Positions 43,330-56,109 are shown, numbered from the stretch's first letter. The stretch is 64,000 bases of DNA from an uncultured Luteimonas sp. (GCA_938008415.1 CALLKI010000019.1:59757-123756); one strand, 5' to 3'. Numbers and translations: made by a program. Notes: generated by a model from the sequence alone, not told the origin.

Positions 43330-44718
43330 ATGATTCTCGACGGACATGGGCCTTTGCACGCGCAACTGACGCGTGCGCTGAGGGCCGGGATCCTGCAGGG
43401 CAGGTTCGCGGCCGGCAGCAGGCTGCCCCCGACCCGGTGGCTGGCCGAGGAACTCGGCGTGTCCCGCAACACCGTGCTGGCGGCCTACGAGCAATTGCGC
43501 GCCGAAGGATTCATCGAGGGGCGCGTCGGATCGGGCAGCTACGTGTCGCGGCATTGGCCCGCGTCCGCCGGTTCCCCGTCCGGGCCGGCGGAGGAAGCTC
43601 TCGCCGCCCAGTCGCGTTATGCCGCGCGCGCGAGAGAGACCTTCAGGTGCGATGACATGCCAGGGCGCGCGATCCCGGGGGTGCGGTACTCGTTCCAGTA
43701 CGGCGTGCCCCTGACCAATCCGCTACTGACAACGGCATGGGCGCGCGCGCTGTCGCACGCGGCCGGTTACACGCGGCCCGCCTACCCCGCGATCCAGGGA
43801 GTGCGTGAGCTGCGCGAGGCGATCTGCGACTACCTGGCCCGCCGGCGCGGGATCCACGCCGACCCGGATGACGTGCTGGTGGTCGCGGGGACCCAGCAGG
43901 CGCTGGCGGTGACCATGCGGGTGCTGCTCGATCCCGGCGATGCGGCGGCGATCGAGGAGCCGCACTACTTTGCGATCCGCATGGGCCTCCAGATCCATGG
44001 CGCGCGGGTCCATAGGGTGCCGGTCGACGACGATGGGCTGCGCGCAGACCTGTTGCCGGAGCCTGCGCCGAAGCTGGTCTGCGTGACGCCGTCGCACCAG
44101 TTCCCCACGGGCGCGGTGATGTCGCTCGCCCGGCGCGTGGAGCTGCTGGAGTACGCCGCGCGCCACGGCAGCTGGATCTTCGAGGACGACTACGACGGCG
44201 AGTTCCGGTACGACGGCCGGCCGCTGGCGGCGCTGCGCTCGCTGGACCGGCAGGGCAGGGTGATCTACGTGGGGACCTTCTCCAAGGCGATCTTCCCGGC
44301 CTTGCGGCTGGGCTACCTGCTGGTGCCGCCGGCCCTGCGCCGTGATTTCACCGCCGCGAAGTGGGCGGAGGATTTCGGCTCGCCGGCGGTCGAGCAGGTG
44401 GCGCTGGCCAACTTCATGCGCGATGGCAGTTTCGAGCGCCACCTCAGGCGCAGCGCGCGCACGTTGAAGGAGAGGCGCGCCACCCTGATCGCGGGGTTGA
44501 GCGACCGCAGCCGTGCCGAGGGTGACGCCCTCATCGCGCTGGCGCGTTCCCGCGGGCTGGGCCTGTACCCGATCTCGCCGTACTACGCCGGCGATCCGCC
44601 CGACCGTGCCGGGCTGCTGATGGGCTATTGCGGGCTGTCCGTGCGCGAGATCGGCGAGGCCATCGCGATCTTCGCCGGCTGCCTGGACGAACTGTTCCCG
44701 GCGGCATCCTCAGCGTGA
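43330..44718 (+). CDS. MocR-family transcriptional regulator (GntR HTH plus aminotransferase domain)
   Basis: A 462-residue protein. The N-terminal winged helix (residues 1-75) contains LPPTRWLAEELGVSRNTVLAAYEQL. The C-terminal domain is a fold-type I aminotransferase, with VVAGTQQALAVTMRVLLDPG, FEDDYDGEFRYDGRPLAALR and the PLP-lysine block YVGTFSKAIFPALRLGYL. MocR proteins use PLP or a PLP adduct as a signal; PdxR and GabR are characterised examples. Upstream in-frame codons to 42844 are not supported. It is divergent from two small membrane proteins, its likely targets. Its last 9 bp overlap the next gene tail to tail. Confidence 0.9.
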   Translation: MILDGHGPLHAQLTRALRAGILQGRFAAGSRLPPTRWLAEELGVSRNTVLAAYEQLRAEGFIEGRVGSGSYVSRHWPASAGSPSGPAEEALAAQSRYAARARETFRCDDMPGRAIPGVRYSFQYGVPLTNPLLTTAWARALSHAAGYTRPAYPAIQGVRELREAICDYLARRRGIHADPDDVLVVAGTQQALAVTMRVLLDPGDAAAIEEPHYFAIRMGLQIHGARVHRVPVDDDGLRADLLPEPAPKLVCVTPSHQFPTGAVMSLARRVELLEYAARHGSWIFEDDYDGEFRYDGRPLAALRSLDRQGRVIYVGTFSKAIFPALRLGYLLVPPALRRDFTAAKWAEDFGSPAVEQVALANFMRDGSFERHLRRSARTLKERRATLIAGLSDRSRAEGDALIALARSRGLGLYPISPYYAGDPPDRAGLLMGYCGLSVREIGEAIAIFAGCLDELFPAASSA

Positions 44719-45123
44719 GGCGAGCAGGGCGGCCAGCAGCCCGGCGGCGAACCAGGCCAGGTCGCCGGCGGTGGTGCCCAGCCGCACCAGAAGCCAGCCG
44801 AATTCGGTGCCCATGCGCAGCAGCGATTCCCAGGGCATCAGCCCGAGCGGCCCCCCGATCCGTGCCGCGGCGATACCCCAGCAGGCCAGGAAGATGGTGA
44901 ACGCCGTGGCGAGCACGGCGGTGGCCGCGCGCCGCGTGCCGGGCCGTACCCGGGCCATGCGCAGCATCAGCGCCATGTCCAGCCCGGCGAACACGGCCAT
45001 GGCGCTGCAGCCCCGGCCCGTCCAGGCGGCCAGCAGGACCCAGGCGGCGGCGAAACCGAGGCTGGACAGCGCCAGCAGGAGGAGGGCGGACAGGGCCGTG
45101 CGGACGGGAAAGGGACTGGGCAT
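44710..45123 (-). CDS. hypothetical four-helix membrane protein
   Basis: A 137-residue protein starting MPSPFPVRTALSALLLLALS with about four hydrophobic helices (Ala/Leu-rich), separated by Arg-rich loops (RMARVRPGTRRAATA). WESLLRMGTEFGWLLVRLG lies between helices 3 and 4. I do not recognise a family. It converges with the MocR gene (9-bp overlap) and is divergent from sufT. Confidence 0.65.
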   Translation of the reverse strand: MPSPFPVRTALSALLLLALSSLGFAAAWVLLAAWTGRGCSAMAVFAGLDMALMLRMARVRPGTRRAATAVLATAFTIFLACWGIAAARIGGPLGLMPWESLLRMGTEFGWLLVRLGTTAGDLAWFAAGLLAALLASR

Positions 45124-45220
45124 GCGCGGCGGGGGAACAGGCTGTTGCGGCAGGATACCCGTTCGACGCCGGTACAATGGAAGGACTTGAGCGGCGCGCC
45201 GCCGCCCCCATCCCGTCCCC

Positions 45221-45772
45221 ATGTACTCCCGCAGCAGCGAACCGGTGCGCTTCGAGCGCGATTGCGAAGTCGTCATGGTCCCCCAGGGCGAGACCGTGAC
45301 CCTGCCCGCGGGCAGCGTGGGCTACATCACCCAGGCGCTGGGCGGCAGCTGGACGGTGTTCGTGGAGGGCAACCTGTTCCGCGTCGCCGGCAAGGATGCC
45401 GACGCCATCGGCAAGGAACCGCCGCCGCCGCTGGAACTGCCCGAGGACGCCGATGACGCCGCGGTCGAGCGTCTGGTCTGGCAGCAGTTGCGCACCTGCT
45501 ACGACCCCGAGATCCCGATCAACGTGGTCGACCTTGGCCTGGTGTACGAGGCCAACGTCGTGCCGCGTGGCGAGGGCCGTCGCGCGGTCGAGGTGAAGAT
45601 GACCCTGACCGCGCCCGGCTGCGGCATGGGCGAGATCCTCGTCGACGACGTGCGCAGCAAGCTGGAGATGATCCCGACCGTCGAGGAGGCCGACGTCGAG
45701 CTGGTGTTCGACCCGCCGTGGAACCGCTCGATGATGTCGGAGGCCGCCCGCCTCGAGACCGGCATGCTGTGA
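45221..45772 (+). CDS. sufT: putative Fe-S cluster assembly protein SufT
   Basis: A 183-residue protein with an N-terminal extension (residues 1-75, VVMVPQGETVTLPAGSVGYI) and a C-terminal MIP18/DUF59 domain (CYDPEIPINVVDLGLVYEAN and TLTAPGCGMGEILVDDVRSK, with VFDPPWNRSMMSEAAR at the end). SufT supports Fe-S protein maturation under iron limitation or oxidative stress. The conserved Cys in APGCGMG is present. No suf operon is adjacent, so it is expressed alone. Confidence 0.92.
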   Translation: MYSRSSEPVRFERDCEVVMVPQGETVTLPAGSVGYITQALGGSWTVFVEGNLFRVAGKDADAIGKEPPPPLELPEDADDAAVERLVWQQLRTCYDPEIPINVVDLGLVYEANVVPRGEGRRAVEVKMTLTAPGCGMGEILVDDVRSKLEMIPTVEEADVELVFDPPWNRSMMSEAARLETGML

Positions 45773-46037
45773 TGCCCGGGCCTGCGGCCGGCCAATGCGC
45801 GGATCCGTGACGGCAGCCGCGCTTTCCCCCGGAACTGCATCGTCCCCGCCCCCTTGAGCCTTCACGCGGCGGTCCCTTAGCGTCGTTTCCGCGGGCGCCG
45901 TCCGGGCCTGCCCGCAGCCACGCCGGTTCCCGGCGGCGACAGGGACGCCCGTTCTCCCCCCACCGTTCCTGACCCGTCCCCGGTCCGGAGTTCCGCCGTG
46001 CAATGCGGCTTTTTCCTACTTTCTGGGGGTATTGTCG

Positions 46038-48140
<2,103 letters not shown>

Positions 48141-48160
48141 AGGCGCGGCACGCGCCCGAG

Positions 48161-48186
48161 CGGCGGCCCCCCGCGGGGGGCCGCCG
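48161..48186 (+). terminator. strong GC hairpin after the protease gene
   Basis: CGGCGGCCCCC (48161-48171) and GGGGGCCGCCG (48176-48186) form an 11-bp perfect stem with a CGCG loop, 20 bases past the protease stop. No T-run follows, so it may act as a 3' stabiliser or a weak terminator; a following transcript for the propeptide-like gene could still read through. Confidence 0.5.
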
Positions 48187-48282
48187 TCGCGCCGGCGCCC
48201 GCCCCGGGGCGACGGCTTGCCTGGCGTTCATGCGCCGTGCGGTCCAATGCGGGCAGGCCCGAATGCGGCAGGAGACCGAGCC

Positions 48283-48705
48283 ATGCCGGGACCCACCATG
48301 ACGCCGGTGCTGGTAGCCTGCCTCGCCATGGCACTCCCGCTGGCGGGGTGCGCGGCGACTGCGGGAGGCAGCGGTCAGATGGGCATGCAGGCATCCAACC
48401 CGACGGCCACGGCCGGCGACCGCTTCATCGTGAAGTTCCGCGAAGGCAGCGCGCCCGCGGGCGACCCATCCGAATTGCAGCGCCGGCTCGACGCCCTGGC
48501 GCCGGAAGGCGTGATGCTCGCCTGGAAGCGCCGCCTTGCCGTCGGCGCCGACCTGTTCATCGCCAGCCGCCCGCTCGATCCGGCCGAGGCGGAGGCGCTG
48601 ATGCGGCGCTTCCGCGGGGACCCGGACGTGGAGTACATCGAGCCCGACGCAAGGATGGGGATCGGCCCGGTCCGGCCCGGGTTCCCGGGCCGCGGGACCG
48701 ACTGA
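48283..48705 (+). CDS. stand-alone I9 propeptide/inhibitor-like lipoprotein
   Basis: A 140-residue protein with a lipoprotein signal (AMALPLAGCAATAG) and then a single inhibitor I9-type fold. DRFIVKFREGSAPAGDPSEL and DPAEAEALMRRFRGDPDVEYIEPDA match the propeptide of the upstream protease (DRFIVKYREGSA and AEAESLMRQLAANPDVEYVE). It has no protease domain. It lies 142 bp after the protease on the same strand and AGGAG precedes the ATG. It likely binds the protease active site as an envelope-tethered inhibitor or folding chaperone. Confidence 0.8.
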   Translation: MPGPTMTPVLVACLAMALPLAGCAATAGGSGQMGMQASNPTATAGDRFIVKFREGSAPAGDPSELQRRLDALAPEGVMLAWKRRLAVGADLFIASRPLDPAEAEALMRRFRGDPDVEYIEPDARMGIGPVRPGFPGRGTD

Positions 48706-48715
48706 GGGGCAGGCC

Positions 48716-49204
48716 TCAGTCCACCGCCTCGAAGCGGTTGGCCTCGACGTTCTTGCGGACCTTTCCGGGGTTCCAGATCCGCCCGTTCATCGCGATGTAG
48801 ACGCCCGGCGGCAGCGACTGCACGGCACCGACGGCGGTGCCGATGTTGAACTCCGCGTCGGAGCCGCGGAAGCGCGCGGGATTGAGCGCGCCGGTGAGCA
48901 CGATGGTCTTGTCCGGGATGGAGGCCAGCACCTTCGCGGTCGCGATCATGGTGTCGGTGCCGTGGGTGACCAGCACGTGCCGCGCCGGCTGCGCGGCGAT
49001 GGTGGCGCGCACCAGCTCGCGGTCGGCGTCGGTGATGTGCAGCGAGTCCTTGCGCAGGATCGGGATCACCCGGAAGCGGAAGGCGACGCCGAGTTCCTCG
49101 AGGATCCGGCCGATCTGCGGGTCGCCGACCTGGTAGTCGGACTTGTCGTCGAAATAGACCTTGTCGATGGTGCCGCCGGTGGTGACGATCAGCAGCTCTT
49201 CCAT
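48716..49204 (-). CDS. asparaginase-domain protein, N-terminal domain only
   Basis: A 162-residue protein holding the type I/II L-asparaginase N-terminal domain. TTGGTIDKVYFDD has the first catalytic Thr and LVTHGTDTMIATAKVL the second Thr-Asp motif. Full asparaginases have about 330 residues and add a C-terminal domain, absent here. Short homologues of this size are widespread, so this is probably a real family and not a fragment. The activity is uncertain. It converges with the lipoprotein at 48705. Confidence 0.85.
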   Translation of the reverse strand: MEELLIVTTGGTIDKVYFDDKSDYQVGDPQIGRILEELGVAFRFRVIPILRKDSLHITDADRELVRATIAAQPARHVLVTHGTDTMIATAKVLASIPDKTIVLTGALNPARFRGSDAEFNIGTAVGAVQSLPPGVYIAMNGRIWNPGKVRKNVEANRFEAVD

Positions 49205-49240
49205 GCCCGGCCTCCGGGGTGGCGTTGCGGGACGCGCATT

Positions 49241-50274
<1,034 letters not shown>

Positions 50275-50287
50275 CTACGCTTCGCGC

Positions 50288-51559
50288 ATGGAGCCGCTGG
50301 ACACCGCCAACCGCTGGGCCGGGCGCCTCCGCGACCGTGCGCGGATGGAGTCCTTCGCCCGCTTCCTCGCCAGGCGGTTCCTCGACGACAACCTGTTCCA
50401 GGCCGCGGCGTCCCTGGCCTACACCACGATCTTCGCGCTGGTGCCGCTGGCGGTGGTCGTGTTCGGCATCCTCTCGGTCTTCCCGGTGTTCTCGGAGTGG
50501 CGCGAGGCGCTGACCGACTTCGTGTTCCGCAACTTCGTCCCGGGTGCCGCCAGCCGGCTCCGCGACCTGTTGCTGCGGCTCACGGAGAATACCGGCCAGT
50601 TGACCGTGGCCGGCGTGGTGGCGCTGGTGCTGTCGCTGCTGGTGACGCTCAACAGCGTCGAATCCACCTTCAACCGCATCTGGCGCGTGCCGGCGGCGCG
50701 CCCGCGGCTGAGCCGCTTCCTGGTGTACTGGACGGTGCTGACGCTCGGGTCGCTGCTGGCGGCGGCCTCGCTTGCGTTCTCGGCCTGGATCTTCGCGCTG
50801 CCGCTGTTCAGCACCGAGGAAGGCCGCTGGGTGTCGAACCTCTGGGTCCGATGCGCGCCGTTCCTGATCGAACTCGGCGCGATCACCGCGGTCTACCGCG
50901 TGGTCCCGCACCGCGGCGTGGAATGGCGCCACGCGTTCGCCGGGGCGCTGGTCGCGGCCCTGCTGCTGGAGTGCATCAAGTGGGGGCTGGGGATCTACCT
51001 GGCCGGCTTCGACGGCTACCAGCGGCTGTACGGCGCGCTGGCGGCGTTCCCGATCCTGCTGATGTGGATCTACCTGTGCTGGACGGCGGTGCTGCTGGGT
51101 GCCTCGTTCGCCTCGGCCCTGTCCGCGTTCCGTTACCAGCCGGCCTCGATGCGCCTGCCGGAGGGCTACGAGATCTACGGCCTGCTGCGCCTGCTCGGGA
51201 GGTTCGCGCAGGCGCGCCGGCAGGGCCGGGGGCTGCACACCGCGCGGATCCTGGAGCTGGAGCCGATGCTGACCGACAGCCTGCTGCAGGAGCTGCTCGC
51301 GCAGCTGTCCGGCATCGGCCTGGTGGCACGCGCCGAGTCCGGTGAATGGCTGCTGTCGCGCGACCTCGGAGACGTGACCCTGGGCGAACTCTACGAGGCC
51401 TGCAACCTGCGCATCCCCGTGGCCGAGGCCCACCTGCCGTGCCGGGACGATGCCCTGGGCGCCGCCGCCGCGGGTACCCTCGACGAACTCCGCGTCCCGC
51501 TGCGCGACCTGCTCAGGCGCAGGGTCGCCAGCCTCTTCCCCGAAGGAACGTTGCAATGA
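50288..51559 (+). CDS. YihY/virulence factor BrkB family inner membrane protein
   Basis: A 423-residue protein. Residues about 1-285 form the YihY domain with six helices (NLFQAAASLAYTTIFALVPL, GVVALVLSLLVTLNSVESTF, FNRIWRVPAARPRLSRFLVY, GVEWRHAFAGALVAALLLEC and others). The C-terminal 130 residues form a cytoplasmic winged-helix-like tail (LLQELLAQLSGIGLVARAES), found in the longer subfamily. Earlier annotation as ribonuclease BN is not supported by the family. Its stop overlaps the next start (ATGA). Confidence 0.9.
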   Translation: MEPLDTANRWAGRLRDRARMESFARFLARRFLDDNLFQAAASLAYTTIFALVPLAVVVFGILSVFPVFSEWREALTDFVFRNFVPGAASRLRDLLLRLTENTGQLTVAGVVALVLSLLVTLNSVESTFNRIWRVPAARPRLSRFLVYWTVLTLGSLLAAASLAFSAWIFALPLFSTEEGRWVSNLWVRCAPFLIELGAITAVYRVVPHRGVEWRHAFAGALVAALLLECIKWGLGIYLAGFDGYQRLYGALAAFPILLMWIYLCWTAVLLGASFASALSAFRYQPASMRLPEGYEIYGLLRLLGRFAQARRQGRGLHTARILELEPMLTDSLLQELLAQLSGIGLVARAESGEWLLSRDLGDVTLGELYEACNLRIPVAEAHLPCRDDALGAAAAGTLDELRVPLRDLLRRRVASLFPEGTLQ

Positions 51560-52146
51560 AGCACCTGCCGACCGTCCTGATGTGCTGCCTTTCGCTGCTG
51601 ACGCTGTCCGCCTGCGGGTCGGGGGACAGGCCTGAGGAACAGGCCCCGGCGCCGCAGCCCGCGGCCGCCGATCCGCCGCTGCCCGACATCGTGGCCGGGG
51701 AAGGGGAAGGGACCGGCAAGCCCGAGGTGCCGACGCTGCGGGTCACCACCATCGACGGCACGGAGTACGACCTGGCCGAGCACCGCGGCAAATGGGTGGT
51801 GGTCAACTTCTGGGCGACGTGGTGCTCGCCCTGCCTGAAGGAGATGCCGGAGCTGTCGGCGCTCGACGTGATGCGCGAGCACATCGAGGTCGTGGGCCTG
51901 GCCTACGAGGAGATCTCGCCGGAGGAGATGCGTGCGTTCCTCCAGGAACACCCCGTGGCCTACCCGGTCGCCATCATCGACGTGTACGACCCGCCGGCCG
52001 ACTTCGACACGCCGCGCGGGCTGCCGATGACCTACCTGATCGCGCCCGACGGCCGCGTCGCGCGCCAGTTCCTCGGGCCGGTGACGGCGAAGGAGATCGA
52101 GGACACCATCGCCGGCGCCGGTGGCCCGGTGGCGGGAGGCGCGTGA
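51556..52146 (+). CDS. TlpA-type thioredoxin lipoprotein
   Basis: A 196-residue lipoprotein (LSLLTLSACGSG) with an acidic linker and a thioredoxin-fold domain. The active site is FWATWCSPCLKEMPELSALD, of the TlpA/ResA class that reduces periplasmic disulfides, for example in cytochrome c maturation. GLPMTYLIAPDGRVARQFLG holds the cis-Pro. It is tightly coupled to the YihY gene before it and the acylphosphatase after it. Confidence 0.92.
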   Translation: MKHLPTVLMCCLSLLTLSACGSGDRPEEQAPAPQPAAADPPLPDIVAGEGEGTGKPEVPTLRVTTIDGTEYDLAEHRGKWVVVNFWATWCSPCLKEMPELSALDVMREHIEVVGLAYEEISPEEMRAFLQEHPVAYPVAIIDVYDPPADFDTPRGLPMTYLIAPDGRVARQFLGPVTAKEIEDTIAGAGGPVAGGA

Positions 52147-52418
52147 TGGCCACAGCGCGCTTCACCATCCGTGGCAAGGTGCAGGGTGTGTTCTTCCGCG
52201 CCGGCACACGCGCCCAGGCGCAGGCGCTGGGCCTGCGCGGCTGGGCGAGGAACCTGCCGGACGGCAGCGTCGAGGTGGTCGCCTGCGGCGACGCGCACGC
52301 CATCGAGGTGCTGGCGCAATGGCTGGAGGAAGGGCCGCCACAGGCGCGCGTGGACGAGGTCGTGCGCGAGCCGGACGTGCCGGCGGTGCCGGAGGACGTT
52401 TCCTTCGAGGTGCGCTGA
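52146..52418 (+). CDS. acylphosphatase
   Basis: A 90-residue enzyme hydrolysing acyl phosphates such as 1,3-bisphosphoglycerate or carbamoyl phosphate. [19 protein letters not shown] holds the catalytic Arg and [14 protein letters not shown] the catalytic Asn. The ATG at 52146 shares its A with the preceding TGA stop, so translation is coupled. Its functional link to the two membrane/periplasmic neighbours is not evident. Confidence 0.95.
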   Translation: MATARFTIRGKVQGVFFRAGTRAQAQALGLRGWARNLPDGSVEVVACGDAHAIEVLAQWLEEGPPQARVDEVVREPDVPAVPEDVSFEVR

Positions 52419-52544
52419 GCGCCCGGCCGCCGGCCGGAGGTCCGCCGCCGGGGTGCGGTTCGGGCTGCACGCGTGCCGCGCGCGGCCATGTCCCCGCCCG
52501 GCTGCGGCTGCCCCACTGCCGTCCGCCAGGCCCGGTGCCCGGCG

Positions 52545-53069
52545 TCACGCAGGTTCCTTCAGCCGCGGCCGGAGCGTGGCGAGGTTGCAGGGCCGGGTGC
52601 GCGCGTCGAGCTGTGCGCGGATGATCTGCTCCCATGCCGTGCGGCAGGCCGAGGTCGAGCCCGGCAGGGCGAACAGGAAGGTGCCGTTGGCCAGTCCCGC
52701 GAACGCGCGCGACTGCAGCGCGGAGGTGCCGATCTCCTCGAACGAGATCGCGCGGAACAGTTCCCCGAAGCCTGGCATCTCCTTGTCCAGCAGCGGCAGC
52801 AGCGCCTCGGGGGTGGAATCGCGGCCGGTGAAGCCGGTGCCGCCGGTGACCAGGATGCCGTCCACCGCGGGGTCGGCGATCCACTTCGACACCAGCGCCC
52901 GCAGCGCGTAGCGGTCGTCCGGCAGCAGCGCGCGCTCGTGCAGGCCGTGGCCTTCGGCCTGCAGCGCGGAGGCCAGGTAGTCGCCGGAGCTGTCCTCCGC
53001 CAGCGTGCGCGTGTCGGAGACGGTGAGGATGCAGATGGACAGGGGGATGAATTCGTTCGAGGCGCTCAT
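52545..53069 (-). CDS. moaB: molybdenum cofactor biosynthesis protein B
   Basis: A 174-residue MoaB/MogA family protein. [20 protein letters not shown], the substrate block [20 protein letters not shown] and [20 protein letters not shown] identify it. It adenylylates molybdopterin. No other moa gene is in the window, so this is an isolated copy. The start at 53069 is chosen over 53288, which overlaps the acetyltransferase. Confidence 0.94.
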   Translation of the reverse strand: MSASNEFIPLSICILTVSDTRTLAEDSSGDYLASALQAEGHGLHERALLPDDRYALRALVSKWIADPAVDGILVTGGTGFTGRDSTPEALLPLLDKEMPGFGELFRAISFEEIGTSALQSRAFAGLANGTFLFALPGSTSACRTAWEQIIRAQLDARTRPCNLATLRPRLKEPA

Positions 53070-53118
53070 GGCGTGAGCGTAGCGCAGGCGTGGCGCCGGC
53101 GGCATCCGTGGCAGGTGG

Positions 53119-53565
53119 TTAGCGCAACGCCAGCGAGTACCACTGGGTCGCGTCCTCGTGCCAGCCGGCGGCGCGGTAGGCGGCGCGGGCGGCTTCGTTG
53201 TCGCGCGCGGTCTCCAGCTGGATGCCGACGGCGCCGTCCCCGCGTGCGAAACCGGCCGCCGCGTCCAGCAGCCGGCGTGCCACGCCACGGCGGCGCATCG
53301 CCGGCTGCACGAACAGGTCGTTCAGGATCCAGATCCGCGCCAGCCGCACGGACGAGAACATCGGGTAGAGCTGGGCGAAACCCGCCGGTTCGCCGTCGAG
53401 GCGCGCCAGCAGCGCACGCGACTCGCCGAAACGCAGGCGCCGGCGCAGCCATTCCCGCGCGGCGTCCAGGTCCGACGGCTGGCCGTAGAACCGGCGGTAG
53501 GCATCGAACAGCCCGGCGAGCGCGTCGAGGTCGGCCGGGCTGGCGTGGGCGATGGTGACGGGCAT
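53119..53565 (-). CDS. GNAT family N-acetyltransferase
   Basis: A 148-residue GNAT protein. ARIWILNDLFVQPAMRRRGV carries the acetyl-CoA pyrophosphate loop (Q-x-x-R-R-G-V). RDNEAARAAYRAAGWHEDAT is the C-terminal GNAT block. The substrate is unknown. Its start is 2 bp after the prfA stop, so the two are probably co-transcribed. The very long frame that includes it is a shadow of hemA/prfA. Confidence 0.9.
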   Translation of the reverse strand: MPVTIAHASPADLDALAGLFDAYRRFYGQPSDLDAAREWLRRRLRFGESRALLARLDGEPAGFAQLYPMFSSVRLARIWILNDLFVQPAMRRRGVARRLLDAAAGFARGDGAVGIQLETARDNEAARAAYRAAGWHEDATQWYSLALR

Positions 53566-53567
53566 GG

Positions 53568-54653
53568 TCAGGATTCCCCGGTGAGGCGGGCCAGTTCGTC
53601 GGCGCGGTGCTCGCGTGCCAGCCGCTCGATCAGCACGTCGAGGTCGCCGTCGAGGATGTTCTGCAGGTCGTACAGGGTCAGGCCCTCGACGCGGTGGTCG
53701 GTGACCCGGCCCTGCGGGAAGTTGTAGGTGCGGATGCGCTGGCTGCGGTCGCCGCTGCCGACCTGCAGCCTGCGGCTGGCCGCGGTTTCCGCGGCGCGGC
53801 GCGCGGCCTCCATCTCGGCGATGGTGGCGCGCAGGCGTTTCATCGCCTTCTCGCGGTTGGCGTGCTGGCTGCGCTCGGACTGGGACTCGACCACGATCCC
53901 GGTGGGCAGGTGGGTGATGCGTACCGCCGAGTCGGTCTTGTTGACGTGCTGGCCGCCGGCGCCGGAGGAACGGAAAGTGTCGATCCGCAGGTCCGCCGGG
54001 TTGATCTCCACCGGCTCGCCTTCCTCCTCGATCGGGATGATCGCCACCGTCGCCGCGGAGGTGTGGATGCGGCCCTGCGACTCGGTCTCCGGCACGCGCT
54101 GGACGCGGTGGGTGCCCGATTCGAACTTGAGCTTCGCGTACGCGCCTTCGCCTTCGACCCTGGCGATGACCTCGCGGAAGCCGCCGTGCTCGCCGGGGTT
54201 GGCCGACTCGATCTCCACCCGCCAGCCCTGGCGCTCGGCGTAGCGCGTGTACATGCGCAGCAGGTCGCCGGCGAAGATCGCGGCCTCGTCGCCGCCGGTG
54301 CCGGCGCGGATCTCGAGGTACAGGCCGCCGTCGTCGCGCACGTCGCGCGGCACCAGCAGCGTCATCAGCCGGTCCTCGATCTGCTCCAGGCGCGCCTTCG
54401 CCTGGGCGATCTCCTCCTCGGCGAGCTCGCGCAACTCGGGGTCCTCGCGCATCGCCTCTGCCGTGGCCAGGTCCTCGCGCGCGCGGCGTTCCCCGGCAAG
54501 CGCGTCCGCCAGCGGTGCAAGCCGCGCGAACTCGCGCGAGAGCGAGCGGAACTTCGCGGCATCGGCGGCGATGGCGGGATCGGCGAGCAGCCGCTCCAGT
54601 TCGTCGCGGCGTTCGGCGAGGGCTTCGAGCTTGCGGCGCAGGGTGGGGTGCAT
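53568..54653 (-). CDS. prfA: peptide chain release factor 1
   Basis: A 361-residue class I release factor for UAA and UAG. The GGQ motif is in [20 protein letters not shown], the substrate of Prm[20 protein letters not shown] sequence and the codon-recognition region (PAT-like) lie before it. [19 protein letters not shown] is the C-terminal block. It sits 51 bp after hemA, as in E. coli hemA-prfA. Confidence 0.97.
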   Translation of the reverse strand: MHPTLRRKLEALAERRDELERLLADPAIAADAAKFRSLSREFARLAPLADALAGERRAREDLATAEAMREDPELRELAEEEIAQAKARLEQIEDRLMTLLVPRDVRDDGGLYLEIRAGTGGDEAAIFAGDLLRMYTRYAERQGWRVEIESANPGEHGGFREVIARVEGEGAYAKLKFESGTHRVQRVPETESQGRIHTSAATVAIIPIEEEGEPVEINPADLRIDTFRSSGAGGQHVNKTDSAVRITHLPTGIVVESQSERSQHANREKAMKRLRATIAEMEAARRAAETAASRRLQVGSGDRSQRIRTYNFPQGRVTDHRVEGLTLYDLQNILDGDLDVLIERLAREHRADELARLTGES

Positions 54654-54704
54654 GGCGGCTCCGGCGGGGGCGTGGACGGGCGGGCGGTGGCGGGCGTGCC
54701 GCCG

Positions 54705-55991
54705 CTAGGCGCCCGTCCCGTTCCGGCCCGGCGCCGATCCGCGCGGTTCCGCGGAGAGCACACGGTCCAGGCAGCGGGCGAAGGTGTCGTCGCCGCCGGC
54801 GAGGGCGGCCTCCCGCAGGGCCGCGGTGGGCGCGTGCAGCAGGCGGTTGGTCAGCGCGTGCGCCAGGTGCTCGAGCACGGATCCGGGATCCTGCCCCGTG
54901 GCGAGCTGCTGCTTCGCCTTCGCCAGCAGTTCGGCGCGCACCGCCTCGCCGTGCGCGCGCAGGCGCTTGAGCGGCTCGTTGCGCGCGCCCGCGGCCAGGG
55001 CCTGGGCATAGCGCGCGACCTGCAGGTCGACGATGGCCTCGGCGTCGGCCGCGGCCTCGTGGCGGTCGCGGCGGTTGCGCTCGACCAGCCGCTGCAGGTC
55101 GTCGATGGTGTAGAGGAACACGTCCTCGACGGTGGCGACTTCCGGCTCGATGTCGCGCGGCACCGCCAGGTCCATCAGCAGCATCGGACGGTGCCGGCGC
55201 GCGGCCATCGCCGCGGCGATCTGCGCGCGGGTGAGGACCGGGTCGCGGCTCGCGGTGGCGCTGAACACCACGTCGGCGAGGAACAGGTGACGGTCCAGTT
55301 CGTCCAGCGGCAGCGCGACCGCGCCGTGGCGCGATGCCAGCTCCTGCGCGTGCACATAGGTACGGTTGGCGACCAGCAGGCGCTTCACCTTCGCCTGTGT
55401 CAGGTGGCGCGCGGCCAGCTCGATGGTCTCGCCGGCGCCGATCAGCAGCACCACCGAGTCCTCCGGGCGGGCGAACGATTCCTGGGCCAGCCGCACCGCG
55501 AGCGAGGCGACCGAGACCGGGCTGTTGCCGATGCGGGTCTCGGTGCGTGCGCGCTTGGCGGTGACGAAGGCGTGCTGGAACAGGCGGTCGAGCTCGCCGC
55601 CAAGGGTGCCGGCCTCGCGCGCGAGCGCCCAGGCATGCTTGACCTGGCCCAGGATCTGCGGCTCGCCCAGCACCAGCGAGTCCAGCCCGCTGGCAACCCG
55701 GAACAGATGGCGCACCGCCGCCTCGTCGCGGTGGCGGTAGAGGTAGGCGTGCAGGTCGCCGCGGCCTTCCGGCTGGGTGGCGAGCCAGTCGGCCAGCGCG
55801 TCGCCGTCGCCTTCGACGGCCGCGTACAGCTCGGTGCGGTTGCAGGTGGACAGCAGTACGACCTCGCGCACGCCGGGCAGCGCGCGCAGCTGCGCGAGCG
55901 CGGCCGGGACCGTGCTTTCGGCGAACGCCACCTGCTCGCGCAGGGCGACCGGCGCGGTCTGGTGGTTGATGCCGATGGCGAGCAGGGTCAT
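54705..55991 (-). CDS. hemA: glutamyl-tRNA reductase
   Basis: A 428-residue enzyme for the first step of tetrapyrrole synthesis: glutamyl-tRNA to glutamate semialdehyde. Cys50 in [15 protein letters not shown] is the nucleophile. [20 protein letters not shown] is the family block, and [17 protein letters not shown] the NADPH fold. The start at 55991 ([19 protein letters not shown]) is the usual N-terminus. It diverges from the TPR gene. Confidence 0.97.
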   Translation of the reverse strand: MTLLAIGINHQTAPVALREQVAFAESTVPAALAQLRALPGVREVVLLSTCNRTELYAAVEGDGDALADWLATQPEGRGDLHAYLYRHRDEAAVRHLFRVASGLDSLVLGEPQILGQVKHAWALAREAGTLGGELDRLFQHAFVTAKRARTETRIGNSPVSVASLAVRLAQESFARPEDSVVLLIGAGETIELAARHLTQAKVKRLLVANRTYVHAQELASRHGAVALPLDELDRHLFLADVVFSATASRDPVLTRAQIAAAMAARRHRPMLLMDLAVPRDIEPEVATVEDVFLYTIDDLQRLVERNRRDRHEAAADAEAIVDLQVARYAQALAAGARNEPLKRLRAHGEAVRAELLAKAKQQLATGQDPGSVLEHLAHALTNRLLHAPTAALREAALAGGDDTFARCLDRVLSAEPRGSAPGRNGTGA

Positions 55992-56109
55992 GCGCTGGGT
56001 GGCTGGCCGCCTGGTGGGCCGGTCGCGGTGTCCCGCCGCTTCCGGCACGTTCAGGCGCTTGCGATAAGCTTCCGGGCGTTTTCGCCATTTTACGCCCCGG
56101 TTGCCGCCG

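Noticed and set aside
45995..46014. Weak hairpin with five T residues just before the protease start
   Set aside because: The stem is only 4-5 bp and lies 24 bp before the ATG; too weak to call a terminator or attenuator.
48141..48282. Treating the hairpin after the protease as proof that the propeptide-like gene has its own promoter
   Set aside because: The hairpin has no T-run, and no clear promoter is visible in the remaining 96 bp, so read-through is equally possible.
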